A stretch of 64,000 nt of DNA from Alphaproteobacteria bacterium (GTDB lineage: Bacteria > Pseudomonadota > Alphaproteobacteria > Sphingomonadales > Sphingomonadaceae), in NCBI GenBank assembly GCA_005883305.1, contig VBAC01000001.1:1488001-1552000 (forward strand), written 5' to 3'. The stretch's first letter is position 1; each line of letters begins with the position of its first letter. Shown piece after piece: positions 13,369-22,040 of this stretch. The position numbers and the translations under genes are program-made. Below the pieces are notes generated by a model, which was given only the letters and a program-made list of their open reading frames with translations, searched no databases and was not told the DNA's origin.

Positions 13369-16300
13369 TTATTTTTTCGAGCCGCCGCGCGGACGTTTTG
13401 CTTTTTGATTCGGGTTAAGCACGGCCTTGGACATAAAGTGCCCGTGCAACCAATCACGGATATACTCAATTAGGTGCGGTTGCCTCCACACGGACGCTAA
13501 TACTGTCCGCAAAATTATCGGATAATCAGCCTGACGCTGGCGCACTAGTTGACGTAGCAAGTAGCCGGTCACTGGCTCGCGATACCTAGCAGCTGCAACA
13601 TCACTCCAGAGTTCCTGCAAGCAGTCGATGGTTGCTTGAATATGCGAGACAGGCTCTGCTGCTGATCCGCCGATCTGCTGACTGAGGGTCCGGAACAGAT
13701 AACCTGGGGATCCTTCCGACAGGGCGTCCAGCCGCGCAGCTTGAGCTAATGCTGCGCCCGAAACACCAAGATAGTTGTGCCCGGCTCCAACCAAATTCGC
13801 TGACCACCGAACGTATTGGTCGAAATTGATGTTGCCGCGATTGCAGGCGACTCCGAACACCACATGTAGCCATGCGCCACCGGCTCCTCCCATGAGTCGA
13901 TCCAGTTGCCGCGTTGTCAAATCATCGGTCACCAGAAGCAAAGAATTTTGATGTGCCACGACCACGCTGTCACAGATATCGGAGCGTCCGAGGCGCAGGT
14001 GCTCACGCAACGCCTCAGGAAGTTCATCGCTAGCTACTATTGGCAATATCGTCGCATTCGACTCAGCCCACACGAGAGCACGATCCACCTCCTCACGAAG
14101 CTTGCAAACGACCTCTGCTGGCGTTTCTTGGAGGACGATCTTGCCTTTTTCGTAGCTGGCGCTCTTGTGGCTATCGGCCGTGAAGGCTTCCAATCGTTCG
14201 CGGCGCGCACGAAGGCGATCCAGGACGCTCGGCGGCAAATGAATTGGACCACAAGTGGCTCTCACTGCATCAAACGCCTCAAGCCGCCATATCGTCCAAA
14301 ATGCCAAGAGATCGAGGACACAGCCCCGCTTGGCGTTGTCATTTACCGCTTCATTTGCAGCTTCACGTTCCTCGAGGTTTCCAATGGCAACTTTCAGCTT
14401 CAAGCCCTGCTCGGCCAGTCCAGCTGCAACCTCGATCGTGTCCATTCCCAGCCGATGAGCCAGGATGCCAAGTGGCATTGGCCCATTCAGATATTGGGCT
14501 TGCTCCTGTTCAATCCATTCACGCCGCGATTTGAGCTGGGCGATTAATCCATCGAGCCCGCCGGGCTGATCAACATCCACTGCGACGCGCTTAAAGCCAA
14601 AGATCTCCGGAAAGCGCGATTCATGATGATCGATGACATAATGAAATCGAGCCACATATTTGTGGCGAATTTGGCTGACTTCCCCACTGCGGCCATCGGG
14701 AGCTACAAACGTATCGCCAACTTTCAATCCTATGACGTTGCGAACTGTGGCATGATCCAACTCCCACGACTCTGGGTCGAGCCTGCGCAGACCTGCATCT
14801 GGTTCCACGACGAAAAACAGATCACTTCCGTCGTCGAATTTCAAATCTACTGCCATGTTCGGAGCGACTTGCGAGGCATCCCAAAGCGTGCCTGCGTTTT
14901 GGTCCCCCTGACCTTCGCCGAGAACCAACATGGAAAGCGTCATCCATGCGCGAGATCTATCTCGGTGCTGAAGAAAGAGCCGGTAAGCCAATTCAGCGGC
15001 GCGCTCTACAAACCCGAAGTGCCCTAGCAAAGATGCAAGGCGGAATTGATCACTTGGACGTTGCCACGCAAGGCGTTCGAGGGGCTTTTCTAGTTCTGCA
15101 AATAACTCATTTGATCGATCCTGCCGAATTAGGATTTCAATTCGAAGGAGCCGGGCCCGAGGTTCATCCGGTTGTTGTTGCAGGAGTTCATCGACTGCGG
15201 TTAGTGACGCAGCAAGGTCGCCAAGATTCCAAGCATGAGCGGCAACCGTCCACAAGGTTTCCGGATCATTTCGGACTTCTGGGGCCGATTCAGCCAGTGC
15301 TTGGCGAAAGGCTTTGTCGCGCCGCGCCGCCGCGAGGCTGTCAAGAAAAAGCGTTGTGGAGGGACTCTGTCGGCTCAAGTCGACATGGCCTTCCAGTAGA
15401 TGCGACGCCTCTTCCGGCAAATCTTGGTGTTTCAGCTCGGCTGCCAAGAAGTATCGAGACATCATATCGAGATCGGCTGGAACAGTTGCGGCAAGGGCGC
15501 GGAGCCTGGTTTGTGCAGCCTCGTCATCGGCGGAGGCCTTTCGATCGGCCCGAATCTCCAGCAAGCTGGCAGCGATGTCATCAGGATCAAGTGAGCGCAG
15601 ACCTCCGACGGCGCTGGTGAGGGCTGCATCGTCACCCAGTCGGACTGCCACTTCGCCAATTATTCGCCATCGCAGGCGAATTATTCGATCGGAAACACCA
15701 TCCGTTTCAATGGCTAGAGCGCTTGCTAGTGCTCCCGGCAAATCGCCGGTGGAGGCGAGAAGCTCCGCGCGAAAAATCTGATTTTCGGGGTCGGCATCAT
15801 CTCTGAGTGTCTGGATTGCTTCATCGTCCCGCCCTTGAGCGGCACGTGCGATCGCAAGCAGTCGACGTAGTTGAGGCTCGTCCCCAATTCTGGAGATCCC
15901 CTTAACCAACAACTCTTCACTTTCGGCGTGACGCTGGCAAAGGCGAAGCAAGACTGCCGCATTGTTCAGATGTGCCACTAAATCGTGCGTGTCTTGAAAG
16001 CCGACATCGAGGCAATGCTCTGCCAGCTTCTTGGTGTCGTCGGCAGCCGCGTTCAGCTCTTGCGTGGTGACCGGACCGTGACCGCCAGCAATCGTGTCAG
16101 CGGATTCAACCGCCAAAGCGAGAATGGCGACACTGCGAACACGGGTGAACTCCGATGCATCCGGATGACGCCGCACTATCTCCAAGACGCTCCCCTCCCA
16201 GTGGGGCGGGCTCCGTCTGCGCAGGTATTCGGCTAGACCAAGGTCGGCGTGGGTCGATCCGATCATGTCGGCCGGGATCAAACTTTCTGGATCGCCTTTG

Positions 16301-17364
16301 AAGTCGCTTTGCGCCGCCGCTTGGAGCAAATATCCGACGGCATGATCTGCGCGTGGTTCACCAGCTAGCGCCGATCGCGCGGCCTCTATCGCTTCGTCGA
16401 AACGTCCTTGAATGGTTCGAGCGAGGGCGAGGTTCGCCAAGGCATTTGGATCTTCGGGACGAATGGAATGGGCAGTTTCAAATCGACCCGCGGCCTCTTC
16501 CTCTCGGCCAAGATCGATCGCAATTGCTCCAAGGTTGGTTTCGATCCGATAGCGAGCCCAGGGTTTGTCTGAGAGATCCTCTGTGTCTAAGATCGAAAGC
16601 AGGCCCTTCTTGGCCAAGATTGTCTCGTCTTGATCATTGAACAGATCGCGAAATGTGTCGATGCGCGCATGTAAGGCTGGATCTTCATCAGCACCGGTAG
16701 CGACTTCGCGCTGTGGCGCCGTGAAGACCGAATTGCGAAGCTGTTCTACAACTTGGCTGGCAATGAGGGCTGCCAGTTCTGGCTGATCCGCTGACAAAGC
16801 GGTGTTCTGATGAGCCGCGCTCGCGACAGCAGACGGATGAAAGGCATTGTGGGCTTGCTCGTGGAGCGCAATCAGCGTTTGAAGCTGGCCCCAGCCGTAG
16901 ACTGCGACCTCCAAATCGTGACCTTCGGCTTTGAGAGCTCGCGTCACTGCGATGGCCGCATCCGCCGCTCCAGTATCGTCTTTGGCCGTAGTAGCGAAAA
17001 TGAGCTCCTTCAAGTCCGCCTTAAGCTCTAAAGCAGCACGGGCGTCCGAGAGGATTTTTGCCTCTTTAAGGGGATTGACGATCAATCGGCATTGAACACC
17101 TACAAAATGATCACCGCGGCCGTCGCGCCGGCCAAGAATGTCGATGCCCCTTTGTTTCTGGCCTGCGCGGCCATATTCCTGGGCATGAGGATCTTTCAGT
17201 TCAGATCGGAATAGCAATACGCAGTTGCGCTGGAATGCTTGCCAATCCTTCGGCTTGGGTATCTCAATCGCAAGGCGCGTGGTGATCGGAACAAAGGCTT
17301 TCACGCCCGTACCTGCTGGTGCGGGCGGATTCACATCATTGGGAGGCTTTGTCTCCTTCGACAC
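13369..17364 (-). CDS. multidomain REase-like / TPR / GreA-C-like / PIN-like protein, candidate defence gene
   Basis: This is a 1331-residue, probably cytoplasmic protein. Residues about 35-175 resemble an Mrr-type restriction-endonuclease fold: GRAGQKQRGIDI (Asp75), then VGVQCR (Gln91-x-Arg93), a D-QxK-like motif in which Lys is replaced by Arg. Residues about 265-840 are tetratricopeptide-like helices (for example NLGAIAIDLGREEEAAGRFE and NLALARTIQGRFDEAIEAAR). Residues about 850-930 (NVIGLKVGDTFVAPDG) resemble the C-terminal fold of GreA. Residues about 1013-1160 look like a PIN nuclease, with acidic residues at Asp1018, SDICDS and LLVTDDLT. The base composition is clearly lower in GC than the neighbours, and there is no partner gene on its strand. 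Domain calls are from pattern; the defence role is inference. Confidence 0.75.
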   Translation of the reverse strand: MSKETKPPNDVNPPAPAGTGVKAFVPITTRLAIEIPKPKDWQAFQRNCVLLFRSELKDPHAQEYGRAGQKQRGIDILGRRDGRGDHFVGVQCRLIVNPLKEAKILSDARAALELKADLKELIFATTAKDDTGAADAAIAVTRALKAEGHDLEVAVYGWGQLQTLIALHEQAHNAFHPSAVASAAHQNTALSADQPELAALIASQVVEQLRNSVFTAPQREVATGADEDPALHARIDTFRDLFNDQDETILAKKGLLSILDTEDLSDKPWARYRIETNLGAIAIDLGREEEAAGRFETAHSIRPEDPNALANLALARTIQGRFDEAIEAARSALAGEPRADHAVGYLLQAAAQSDFKGDPESLIPADMIGSTHADLGLAEYLRRRSPPHWEGSVLEIVRRHPDASEFTRVRSVAILALAVESADTIAGGHGPVTTQELNAAADDTKKLAEHCLDVGFQDTHDLVAHLNNAAVLLRLCQRHAESEELLVKGISRIGDEPQLRRLLAIARAAQGRDDEAIQTLRDDADPENQIFRAELLASTGDLPGALASALAIETDGVSDRIIRLRWRIIGEVAVRLGDDAALTSAVGGLRSLDPDDIAASLLEIRADRKASADDEAAQTRLRALAATVPADLDMMSRYFLAAELKHQDLPEEASHLLEGHVDLSRQSPSTTLFLDSLAAARRDKAFRQALAESAPEVRNDPETLWTVAAHAWNLGDLAASLTAVDELLQQQPDEPRARLLRIEILIRQDRSNELFAELEKPLERLAWQRPSDQFRLASLLGHFGFVERAAELAYRLFLQHRDRSRAWMTLSMLVLGEGQGDQNAGTLWDASQVAPNMAVDLKFDDGSDLFFVVEPDAGLRRLDPESWELDHATVRNVIGLKVGDTFVAPDGRSGEVSQIRHKYVARFHYVIDHHESRFPEIFGFKRVAVDVDQPGGLDGLIAQLKSRREWIEQEQAQYLNGPMPLGILAHRLGMDTIEVAAGLAEQGLKLKVAIGNLEEREAANEAVNDNAKRGCVLDLLAFWTIWRLEAFDAVRATCGPIHLPPSVLDRLRARRERLEAFTADSHKSASYEKGKIVLQETPAEVVCKLREEVDRALVWAESNATILPIVASDELPEALREHLRLGRSDICDSVVVAHQNSLLLVTDDLTTRQLDRLMGGAGGAWLHVVFGVACNRGNINFDQYVRWSANLVGAGHNYLGVSGAALAQAARLDALSEGSPGYLFRTLSQQIGGSAAEPVSHIQATIDCLQELWSDVAAARYREPVTGYLLRQLVRQRQADYPIILRTVLASVWRQPHLIEYIRDWLHGHFMSKAVLNPNQKAKRPRGGSKK

Positions 17365-17522
17365 CCCACAGCCTTCTCATACGCAACATCTCCTTCCCCC
17401 TAACGGACCAAGGCGTCAGACTGCTGCTTTCTTCCTATGCGATAAATATAGGAAATTGGAGGCTTAAAGGCCAGTTCTTCGGGGCTCCTTTCCACAGAAT
17501 TCAACGGCCACGTCCCGCCCCG

Positions 17523-17581
17523 CTTGCCCTCAAGATTCCCCCGCTCCATACCCCTCCGATGTCCGACGACCTGTTCGCTTC
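17523..17581 (+). repeat. direct repeat, truncated copy of the parE 5' end
   Basis: This 59-bp segment matches 17980-18038 at 57 of 59 positions, covering the parE upstream region (cttgccctcaagattccccc), the ATG and the first eight codons. After 17581 the similarity stops. Confidence 0.9.
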
Positions 17582-17636
17582 TCCCCGTCCTGAGCCCGCC
17601 CAAGGGGCCTTCCGCCGGAAGCCGGCAAACCCATGA
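17559..17636 (+). pseudogene. truncated parE start (25-codon remnant)
   Basis: Translation gives MSDDLFAS, identical to the ParE N-terminus, then an unrelated tail (PRPEPAQGAFRRKPANP) and a stop. The stop overlaps the ATG of the next small gene (ATGA at 17633), so the remnant may act as a short upstream frame coupling translation of that gene. Confidence 0.7.
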
Positions 17637-17848
17637 CCGCCCCGGAATGGGTGGTCTGGCTCACGGCTATCGCATCGTTTCTGGCGGCAATGATCGTGTC
17701 GACGATCGTCTCGGTGCGGAGCGCCGCCAGGGGCGAGAGCCTGTTCCGCGAATGGGGCAAGCGCGGCCTCTACAGTTCGCTCGCCATGTTCGGTGTGTGG
17801 GCCGCCTATTTCCTCGTCTTCACCATCGTCGCCGCAATCCACGGCTGA
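17633..17848 (+). CDS. small membrane protein between the two parE 5' copies
   Basis: This 71-residue protein has two predicted membrane segments, WVVWLTAIASFLAAMIVSTI and LAMFGVWAAYFLVFTIVAAI, separated by a basic loop (RSAARGESLFREWGKR). The topology resembles small inner-membrane proteins of unknown role. It lies between the truncated and the intact parE 5' ends and could be expressed from the duplicated parE promoter region. Confidence 0.65.
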   Translation: MTAPEWVVWLTAIASFLAAMIVSTIVSVRSAARGESLFREWGKRGLYSSLAMFGVWAAYFLVFTIVAAIHG

Positions 17849-17979
17849 ACCGAAGCCGGCCTGCTTCGCGCCTTCGCGCCTTCGCGTGAGACCCCCTTTC
17901 GCTTCTCCGCGCCACGTCTCCCCTCCCTCCGCGTCTCCGCGCGCACCCAATCCACCTGTGGATAGAACAGCCCCTCAAA

Positions 17980-18038
17980 CTTGCCCTCAAGATTCCCCCG
18001 CCCCATACCCCTCCCATGTCCGACGACCTGTTCGCTTC
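17980..18038 (+). repeat. direct repeat, intact parE 5' copy
   Basis: Second copy of the 59-bp repeat at 17523, separated by 457 bp start to start; here it continues into the complete parE gene. Confidence 0.9.
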
Positions 18039-20022
18039 CGCCTCCCGCACCAGCACCGATTACGACGCCCACTCGATCGAGGTGCTCGAAGGCCTGGAGC
18101 CCGTCCGCCGCCGCCCGGGCATGTATATCGGCGGGACCGACGAGCGGGCGCTTCACCATCTCGCCGCCGAGGTGCTCGACAACAGCATGGACGAGGCGGT
18201 GGCCGGGCACGCCAACCGGATCGAGGTCGCGCTGGAGGCCGCCGAAGGCGCCGCCGGGCGGCTGACGATCGCCGACAACGGCCGCGGCATGCCGGTCGAC
18301 GAGCATCCCAAATATCCGGGCAAGTCGGCGCTCGAGGTGATCATGACCACGCTCCATTCGGGCGGGAAGTTCACCGACAAGGCCTACGCCACGTCGGGCG
18401 GCCTTCACGGCGTCGGGGTCTCGGTGGTCAATGCGCTGTCGACCGACACGATGGTCGAGGTCGCCCGGGGCAAGATGGTCTACCGCCAGAGCTTCTCGCG
18501 CGGGGTTCCGACCAGCGAGCTGATCGAAGTGGGGGCCACCCAGAACCGTCGCGGCACCACCGTCGCCTTTACCCCCGACGCGGAGATTTTCGGGGCCGAC
18601 GCGCGGTTCAAGCCGGCGCGGCTCTACCGGCTCGCGCGGTCCAAGGCTTACCTCTTCGCCGGGGTCGAGATACGCTGGAAGTGCGACCCTTCCCTGCTCT
18701 CCGAGGAGGACCGCAAGGCGGGCATTCCCGACGAGGCGGTGTTCCAGTTCCCCGGCGGCCTCGCCGATCACCTCCGCGAGCAGGTCGAGGGCAAGGAGAC
18801 GGCGACCTCGACGCCCTTCACCGGGCGGCAGGATTTCGCGGGCGGGGCCGGCTCGGTCGAATGGGCGGTGGCCTGGCCGCTCTGGGGCGAGGGCAACGCC
18901 TCCTTCTACTGCAACACGATCCCGACGCCCGACGGGGGCACCCACGAGCAGGGGCTTCGCCAGGCGCTGACCCGCGGGCTTCGCGCCTTCGCCGAGTTGG
19001 TCGGGCAGAAGAAGGCCAGGGACATCCAGGCCGAGGACGTCACCAACGGCGCCGAGATCATGCTTTCGCTCTTCATCCGCGATCCGCAATTCCAGAGCCA
19101 GACCAAGGATAGGCTGACCTCGCCCGACGCGACGCGGCTGGTCGAGGCCGCGGTGCGCGACCATTTCGACCATTATCTCGCCGACCATATGGAGCGCGGG
19201 CGGGCTTTGCTCGGCTTCGTGCTCGAGCGGATGGACGAAAGGCTGGCGCGCCGCGCCGAGCGCGAGATCAAGCGCAAGACGGCGACCTCGGGGCGCAAGC
19301 TGCGGCTTCCGGGCAAGCTCACCGACTGCGCCAACGACGATCCGGCGGGGACCGAGATCTTCATCGTCGAGGGCGACAGCGCGGGCGGCTCGGCCAAGCA
19401 GGCGCGCAACCGCAAGACGCAGGCGATCCTTCCGATACGCGGCAAGATCCTGAACGTCGCTTCCGCCACCGCCGACAAGATCCGCGCCAACAGCGAGATC
19501 GCCGACCTGATCCAGGCTTTGGGCTGCGGCACGCGCGACAAGTGCAGGCCCGAGGATCTGCGCTACGAGCGCGTCGTGATCATGACCGACGCCGACGTCG
19601 ACGGCGCCCACATCGCCACTCTGTTGATGACTTTTTTCTTCAATGAAATGAAGGACTTAGTTCAACAAGGCCACCTCTACCTCGCCCAGCCGCCGCTCTA
19701 CCGGCTCGTCTCGGGCGGGACGATCGCTTATGCGCGCGACGATGCGCACCGCGCCGAGCTCGAGGCGGGCACCTTCAAGGGCAAGAAGGTCGAGGTCTCG
19801 CGCTTCAAGGGCCTCGGCGAGATGAACCCGAACCAGCTCAAGGAAACCACCATGGATCCCGCAACGCGGTCCATGCTCCGAATCACCCTCCCCCACGACC
19901 CCGAGGGCCGCTTCGAGGTCAAGGACCTCGTCGAGCGCCTGATGGGCCGCAACCCCGAGCACCGCTTCCATTTCATCCAGACCCGGGCCGCCGAGCTCGA
20001 TGAGGAAGCGATTGACGCGTAG
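18016..20022 (+). CDS. parE: DNA topoisomerase IV subunit B
   Basis: This 668-residue GHKL ATPase subunit decatenates chromosomes together with ParC. Visible blocks are the N-terminal HSIEVLEGLEPVRRRPGMYI, ATP-binding EVLDNSMDEA and DNGRGMPVD, the GGKFTDKAYATSGGLHGVGV lid, the TOPRIM motif EIFIVEGDSAGGSAKQARNR with DADVDGAHI, and the C-terminal RFKGLGEMNPNQL. It is parE rather than gyrB by length and by the VRRRPGMYIGGTDERALHHL pattern. The start at 18016 is supported by the family N-terminus. The 5' end is partly duplicated upstream. Confidence 0.95.
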   Translation: MSDDLFASASRTSTDYDAHSIEVLEGLEPVRRRPGMYIGGTDERALHHLAAEVLDNSMDEAVAGHANRIEVALEAAEGAAGRLTIADNGRGMPVDEHPKYPGKSALEVIMTTLHSGGKFTDKAYATSGGLHGVGVSVVNALSTDTMVEVARGKMVYRQSFSRGVPTSELIEVGATQNRRGTTVAFTPDAEIFGADARFKPARLYRLARSKAYLFAGVEIRWKCDPSLLSEEDRKAGIPDEAVFQFPGGLADHLREQVEGKETATSTPFTGRQDFAGGAGSVEWAVAWPLWGEGNASFYCNTIPTPDGGTHEQGLRQALTRGLRAFAELVGQKKARDIQAEDVTNGAEIMLSLFIRDPQFQSQTKDRLTSPDATRLVEAAVRDHFDHYLADHMERGRALLGFVLERMDERLARRAEREIKRKTATSGRKLRLPGKLTDCANDDPAGTEIFIVEGDSAGGSAKQARNRKTQAILPIRGKILNVASATADKIRANSEIADLIQALGCGTRDKCRPEDLRYERVVIMTDADVDGAHIATLLMTFFFNEMKDLVQQGHLYLAQPPLYRLVSGGTIAYARDDAHRAELEAGTFKGKKVEVSRFKGLGEMNPNQLKETTMDPATRSMLRITLPHDPEGRFEVKDLVERLMGRNPEHRFHFIQTRAAELDEEAIDA

Positions 20023-20359
20023 CCGCCGCCCGCCTCCTCAAAAAAGGGACGGCCCGCTCGCCTTCTGGACGATCCAGCGGGCGACCGTTGCCGGGATCGC
20101 AGCGGGCGTCGCGGCGTTGCTGCTTTCCGCCTTGGGCGGGAGCTGGCACGAGCCGTTGCTCGGAATCTATGCCGGCTTGCTCGCCTTCACGTCGTGCTGC
20201 GGCGCGTCCGTCCTGTGGATCACCATGCTCGACGTCCGCAATCGCGGCCGCGGCGGCCGGATGCGGCCGATCCGGGTCTTCGACGTCGCCGCCGGCCTCG
20301 CGCTCATTTTGCCGAGCGCCTACGCGCTGTGGCTGGTCTGGCCGGAGCTCGGCCTATGA
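20000..20359 (+). CDS. small integral membrane protein
   Basis: This 119-residue protein has a basic N-terminus and three hydrophobic segments: VAGIAAGVAALLLSALGGSW, LLGIYAGLLAFTSCCGASVL and VFDVAAGLALILPSAYALWL. It overlaps the 3' end of parE by 23 bp on the same strand, so it is probably co-transcribed. I do not recognise a family; it is inner-membrane by hydrophobicity. Confidence 0.6.
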   Translation: MRKRLTRSRRPPPQKRDGPLAFWTIQRATVAGIAAGVAALLLSALGGSWHEPLLGIYAGLLAFTSCCGASVLWITMLDVRNRGRGGRMRPIRVFDVAAGLALILPSAYALWLVWPELGL

Positions 20360-20614
20360 GGCGTCGGTCTCGGCGGCGTCGAGCGCCGCCTCGACCATTC
20401 TGTGCCAATTGTCGACGTCGCCGGCCTCGGCCATGGCCGGGTCCGGCTCGCGCAGCGTGCGCAGGATCGAGAGCGCGTCCTCGCGATAATCGCGCCAGGT
20501 CGAATCGACCTCGTCCGAAGCGGAAGCATCCTCGCCCTCGGCGTTGATGCTGAGCACGCGCCCGGCGATGACCCGCGCGATCCGCTCCACCAGGCTCATG
20601 TTGGACACCGGCAC
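20354..20614 (-). CDS. acidic hypothetical protein
   Basis: This 86-residue acidic protein (MPVSNMSLVERIARVIAGRV, then ASDEVDSTWRDYREDALSIL, then VDNWHRMVEAALDAAETDAS) looks helical and is typical of small conserved proteobacterial proteins of unknown function. The GTG at 20614 is preferred because AGGGAGAG sits at good spacing upstream; the ATG at 20599 is an alternative. Its 3' end meets the preceding membrane-protein gene convergently with 6 bp overlap. Confidence 0.65.
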   Translation of the reverse strand: MPVSNMSLVERIARVIAGRVLSINAEGEDASASDEVDSTWRDYREDALSILRTLREPDPAMAEAGDVDNWHRMVEAALDAAETDAS

Positions 20615-20701
20615 GGCGCTCTCCCTTTTTCAATGGTTCGAGCGTGTAACGGTGGAGCGGTGGAGAGGTTTCGCCTAGATTCGCGCCCGGAGGTTCAGAC
20701 C

Positions 20702-21973
20702 ATGCGTGTTCTTTTCCTGATCCTGTTGCTCCTGTTTGGCCTTGCCGGTCCGGTCCGGGCGCAAGAAGCGGAGGCCGGCCTGCGCGCCCGCGCCGAGCAG
20801 GTCGTCGAATTGTTGCGCGGCGGCGGCGATCCCACCGCCTTGTTCACTCCCGTCTTTCTCGCGCAGGTCCCGCCGGACCAGGTCCGCGCCGTCTCCCGGC
20901 AGCTCGCCGCGCAATATGGGGCGGTGCGCGGACTCGCGGGAGTCGACGCGGCCTCGGCGCAGGCGGGCGTGATTCACGTCGCGTTCGAGCGCGGCACGGT
21001 GCACATGCGGATTGTCCTCGAGCCCGACCCGCCGGGACGCGTGGCCGGCTTGCTCGTGACCGGAGCCGAGACGCAGGGCGACAGCCTGAGCGGGGTCGTC
21101 GGCGAGATGCGTGCGCTGCCCGGAACGACGTCGCTGGCGGTCGCTCGGCTCGGGCCCGGCGCGCCCCAGATGCTCGCCTCGCTCGAGCCGGACCGGCCGA
21201 TGGCCATCGGCTCCGCATTCAAGCTTTTCATCCTCGCCGAGCTGACCCGCCAGGTGCAGGCGGGACGGCGGCACTGGAGCGACGTGGTCGCGCTCGATCG
21301 GCACTCGATCCCCACGGGCAGCCTTCAGACCTGGCCGCTCGGGTCTCCGGTGACGCTGCACACGCTCGGGGCGCTGATGATCTCGGTCAGCGACAACACC
21401 GCCGCGGACGTGCTTCTGCACACGTTGGGCCGGGAGAATGTCGAGCGGATGATGACCACGATCGGGGTCGCCGATCCCGCCCGCAACATCCCGTTTCTTT
21501 CGACTCTGGAGGTATCGACGCTCAAGACCGCGCCGGCCCCGGCGCTGAACGCCTGGCTGCAGGCGGATGCGGCGGGACGGCGGCAGCTGCTGGCGCGGGA
21601 CTATGCGAATCCGGACCCAACGCGAGTCGACATCTCCCGGCTCGAGGGCGGCCCTCTTCACATCGACAGCCTCGAATGGTTCGCGTCGACGGCGGACCTG
21701 GTCAAGGCGATGGACTGGCTTCGGCGCAACGGCGACGATACGGCGCGCGCGATCCTGGCGATCAACGGCGCGCTCGGACCCAATTCGGGCGGCTTCGCCT
21801 ATGCGGGCTACAAGGGCGGATCGGAGGCCGGCGTGCTCAACCTGACCTGGCTGGTGCGCAATCGCTCGGGCGTGTGGCATGCGCTTAGCGGCACTTGGAA
21901 CGATCCCGCGGCGAGGCTGGAGGAAAGCCGCTTCATCGGCCTGATGGCCCGGGTCGCCCAGCAGCTGCGTTGA
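20702..21973 (+). CDS. class A beta-lactamase-like serine hydrolase
   Basis: This 423-residue exported protein has a signal peptide (MRVLFLILLLLFGLAGPVRA, mature QEAEAG). The catalytic domain shows the class A / PBP-like motifs SAFK (SxxK), SDN in MISVSDNTAADVLL and KGG in GYKGGSEAG. An N-terminal domain of about 100 residues (DUF3887-like: LLRGGGDPTALFTP...VRAVSRQLAAQYG) precedes it. It could act on peptidoglycan or beta-lactams; the substrate is not predictable. A GGAGG RBS lies 8 nt before the ATG at 20702. Confidence 0.85.
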   Translation: MRVLFLILLLLFGLAGPVRAQEAEAGLRARAEQVVELLRGGGDPTALFTPVFLAQVPPDQVRAVSRQLAAQYGAVRGLAGVDAASAQAGVIHVAFERGTVHMRIVLEPDPPGRVAGLLVTGAETQGDSLSGVVGEMRALPGTTSLAVARLGPGAPQMLASLEPDRPMAIGSAFKLFILAELTRQVQAGRRHWSDVVALDRHSIPTGSLQTWPLGSPVTLHTLGALMISVSDNTAADVLLHTLGRENVERMMTTIGVADPARNIPFLSTLEVSTLKTAPAPALNAWLQADAAGRRQLLARDYANPDPTRVDISRLEGGPLHIDSLEWFASTADLVKAMDWLRRNGDDTARAILAINGALGPNSGGFAYAGYKGGSEAGVLNLTWLVRNRSGVWHALSGTWNDPAARLEESRFIGLMARVAQQLR

Positions 21974-22040
21974 TCCGCGTTCATTAACCGGATGTTTGCC
22001 GCCCGCTTCTAGATTTGCCCGTCGCCTTCGGGAGTGGAGC

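Noticed and set aside
10756-17364. A prophage covering the terminase region
   Set aside because: No portal, capsid, tail, integrase or lysis genes are present; only a terminase pair and an unrelated large gene.
17523-18038. The 59-bp direct repeats as att sites of an integrated element
   Set aside because: Only about 400 bp lies between the copies and it holds no integrase; a local duplication explains it better.
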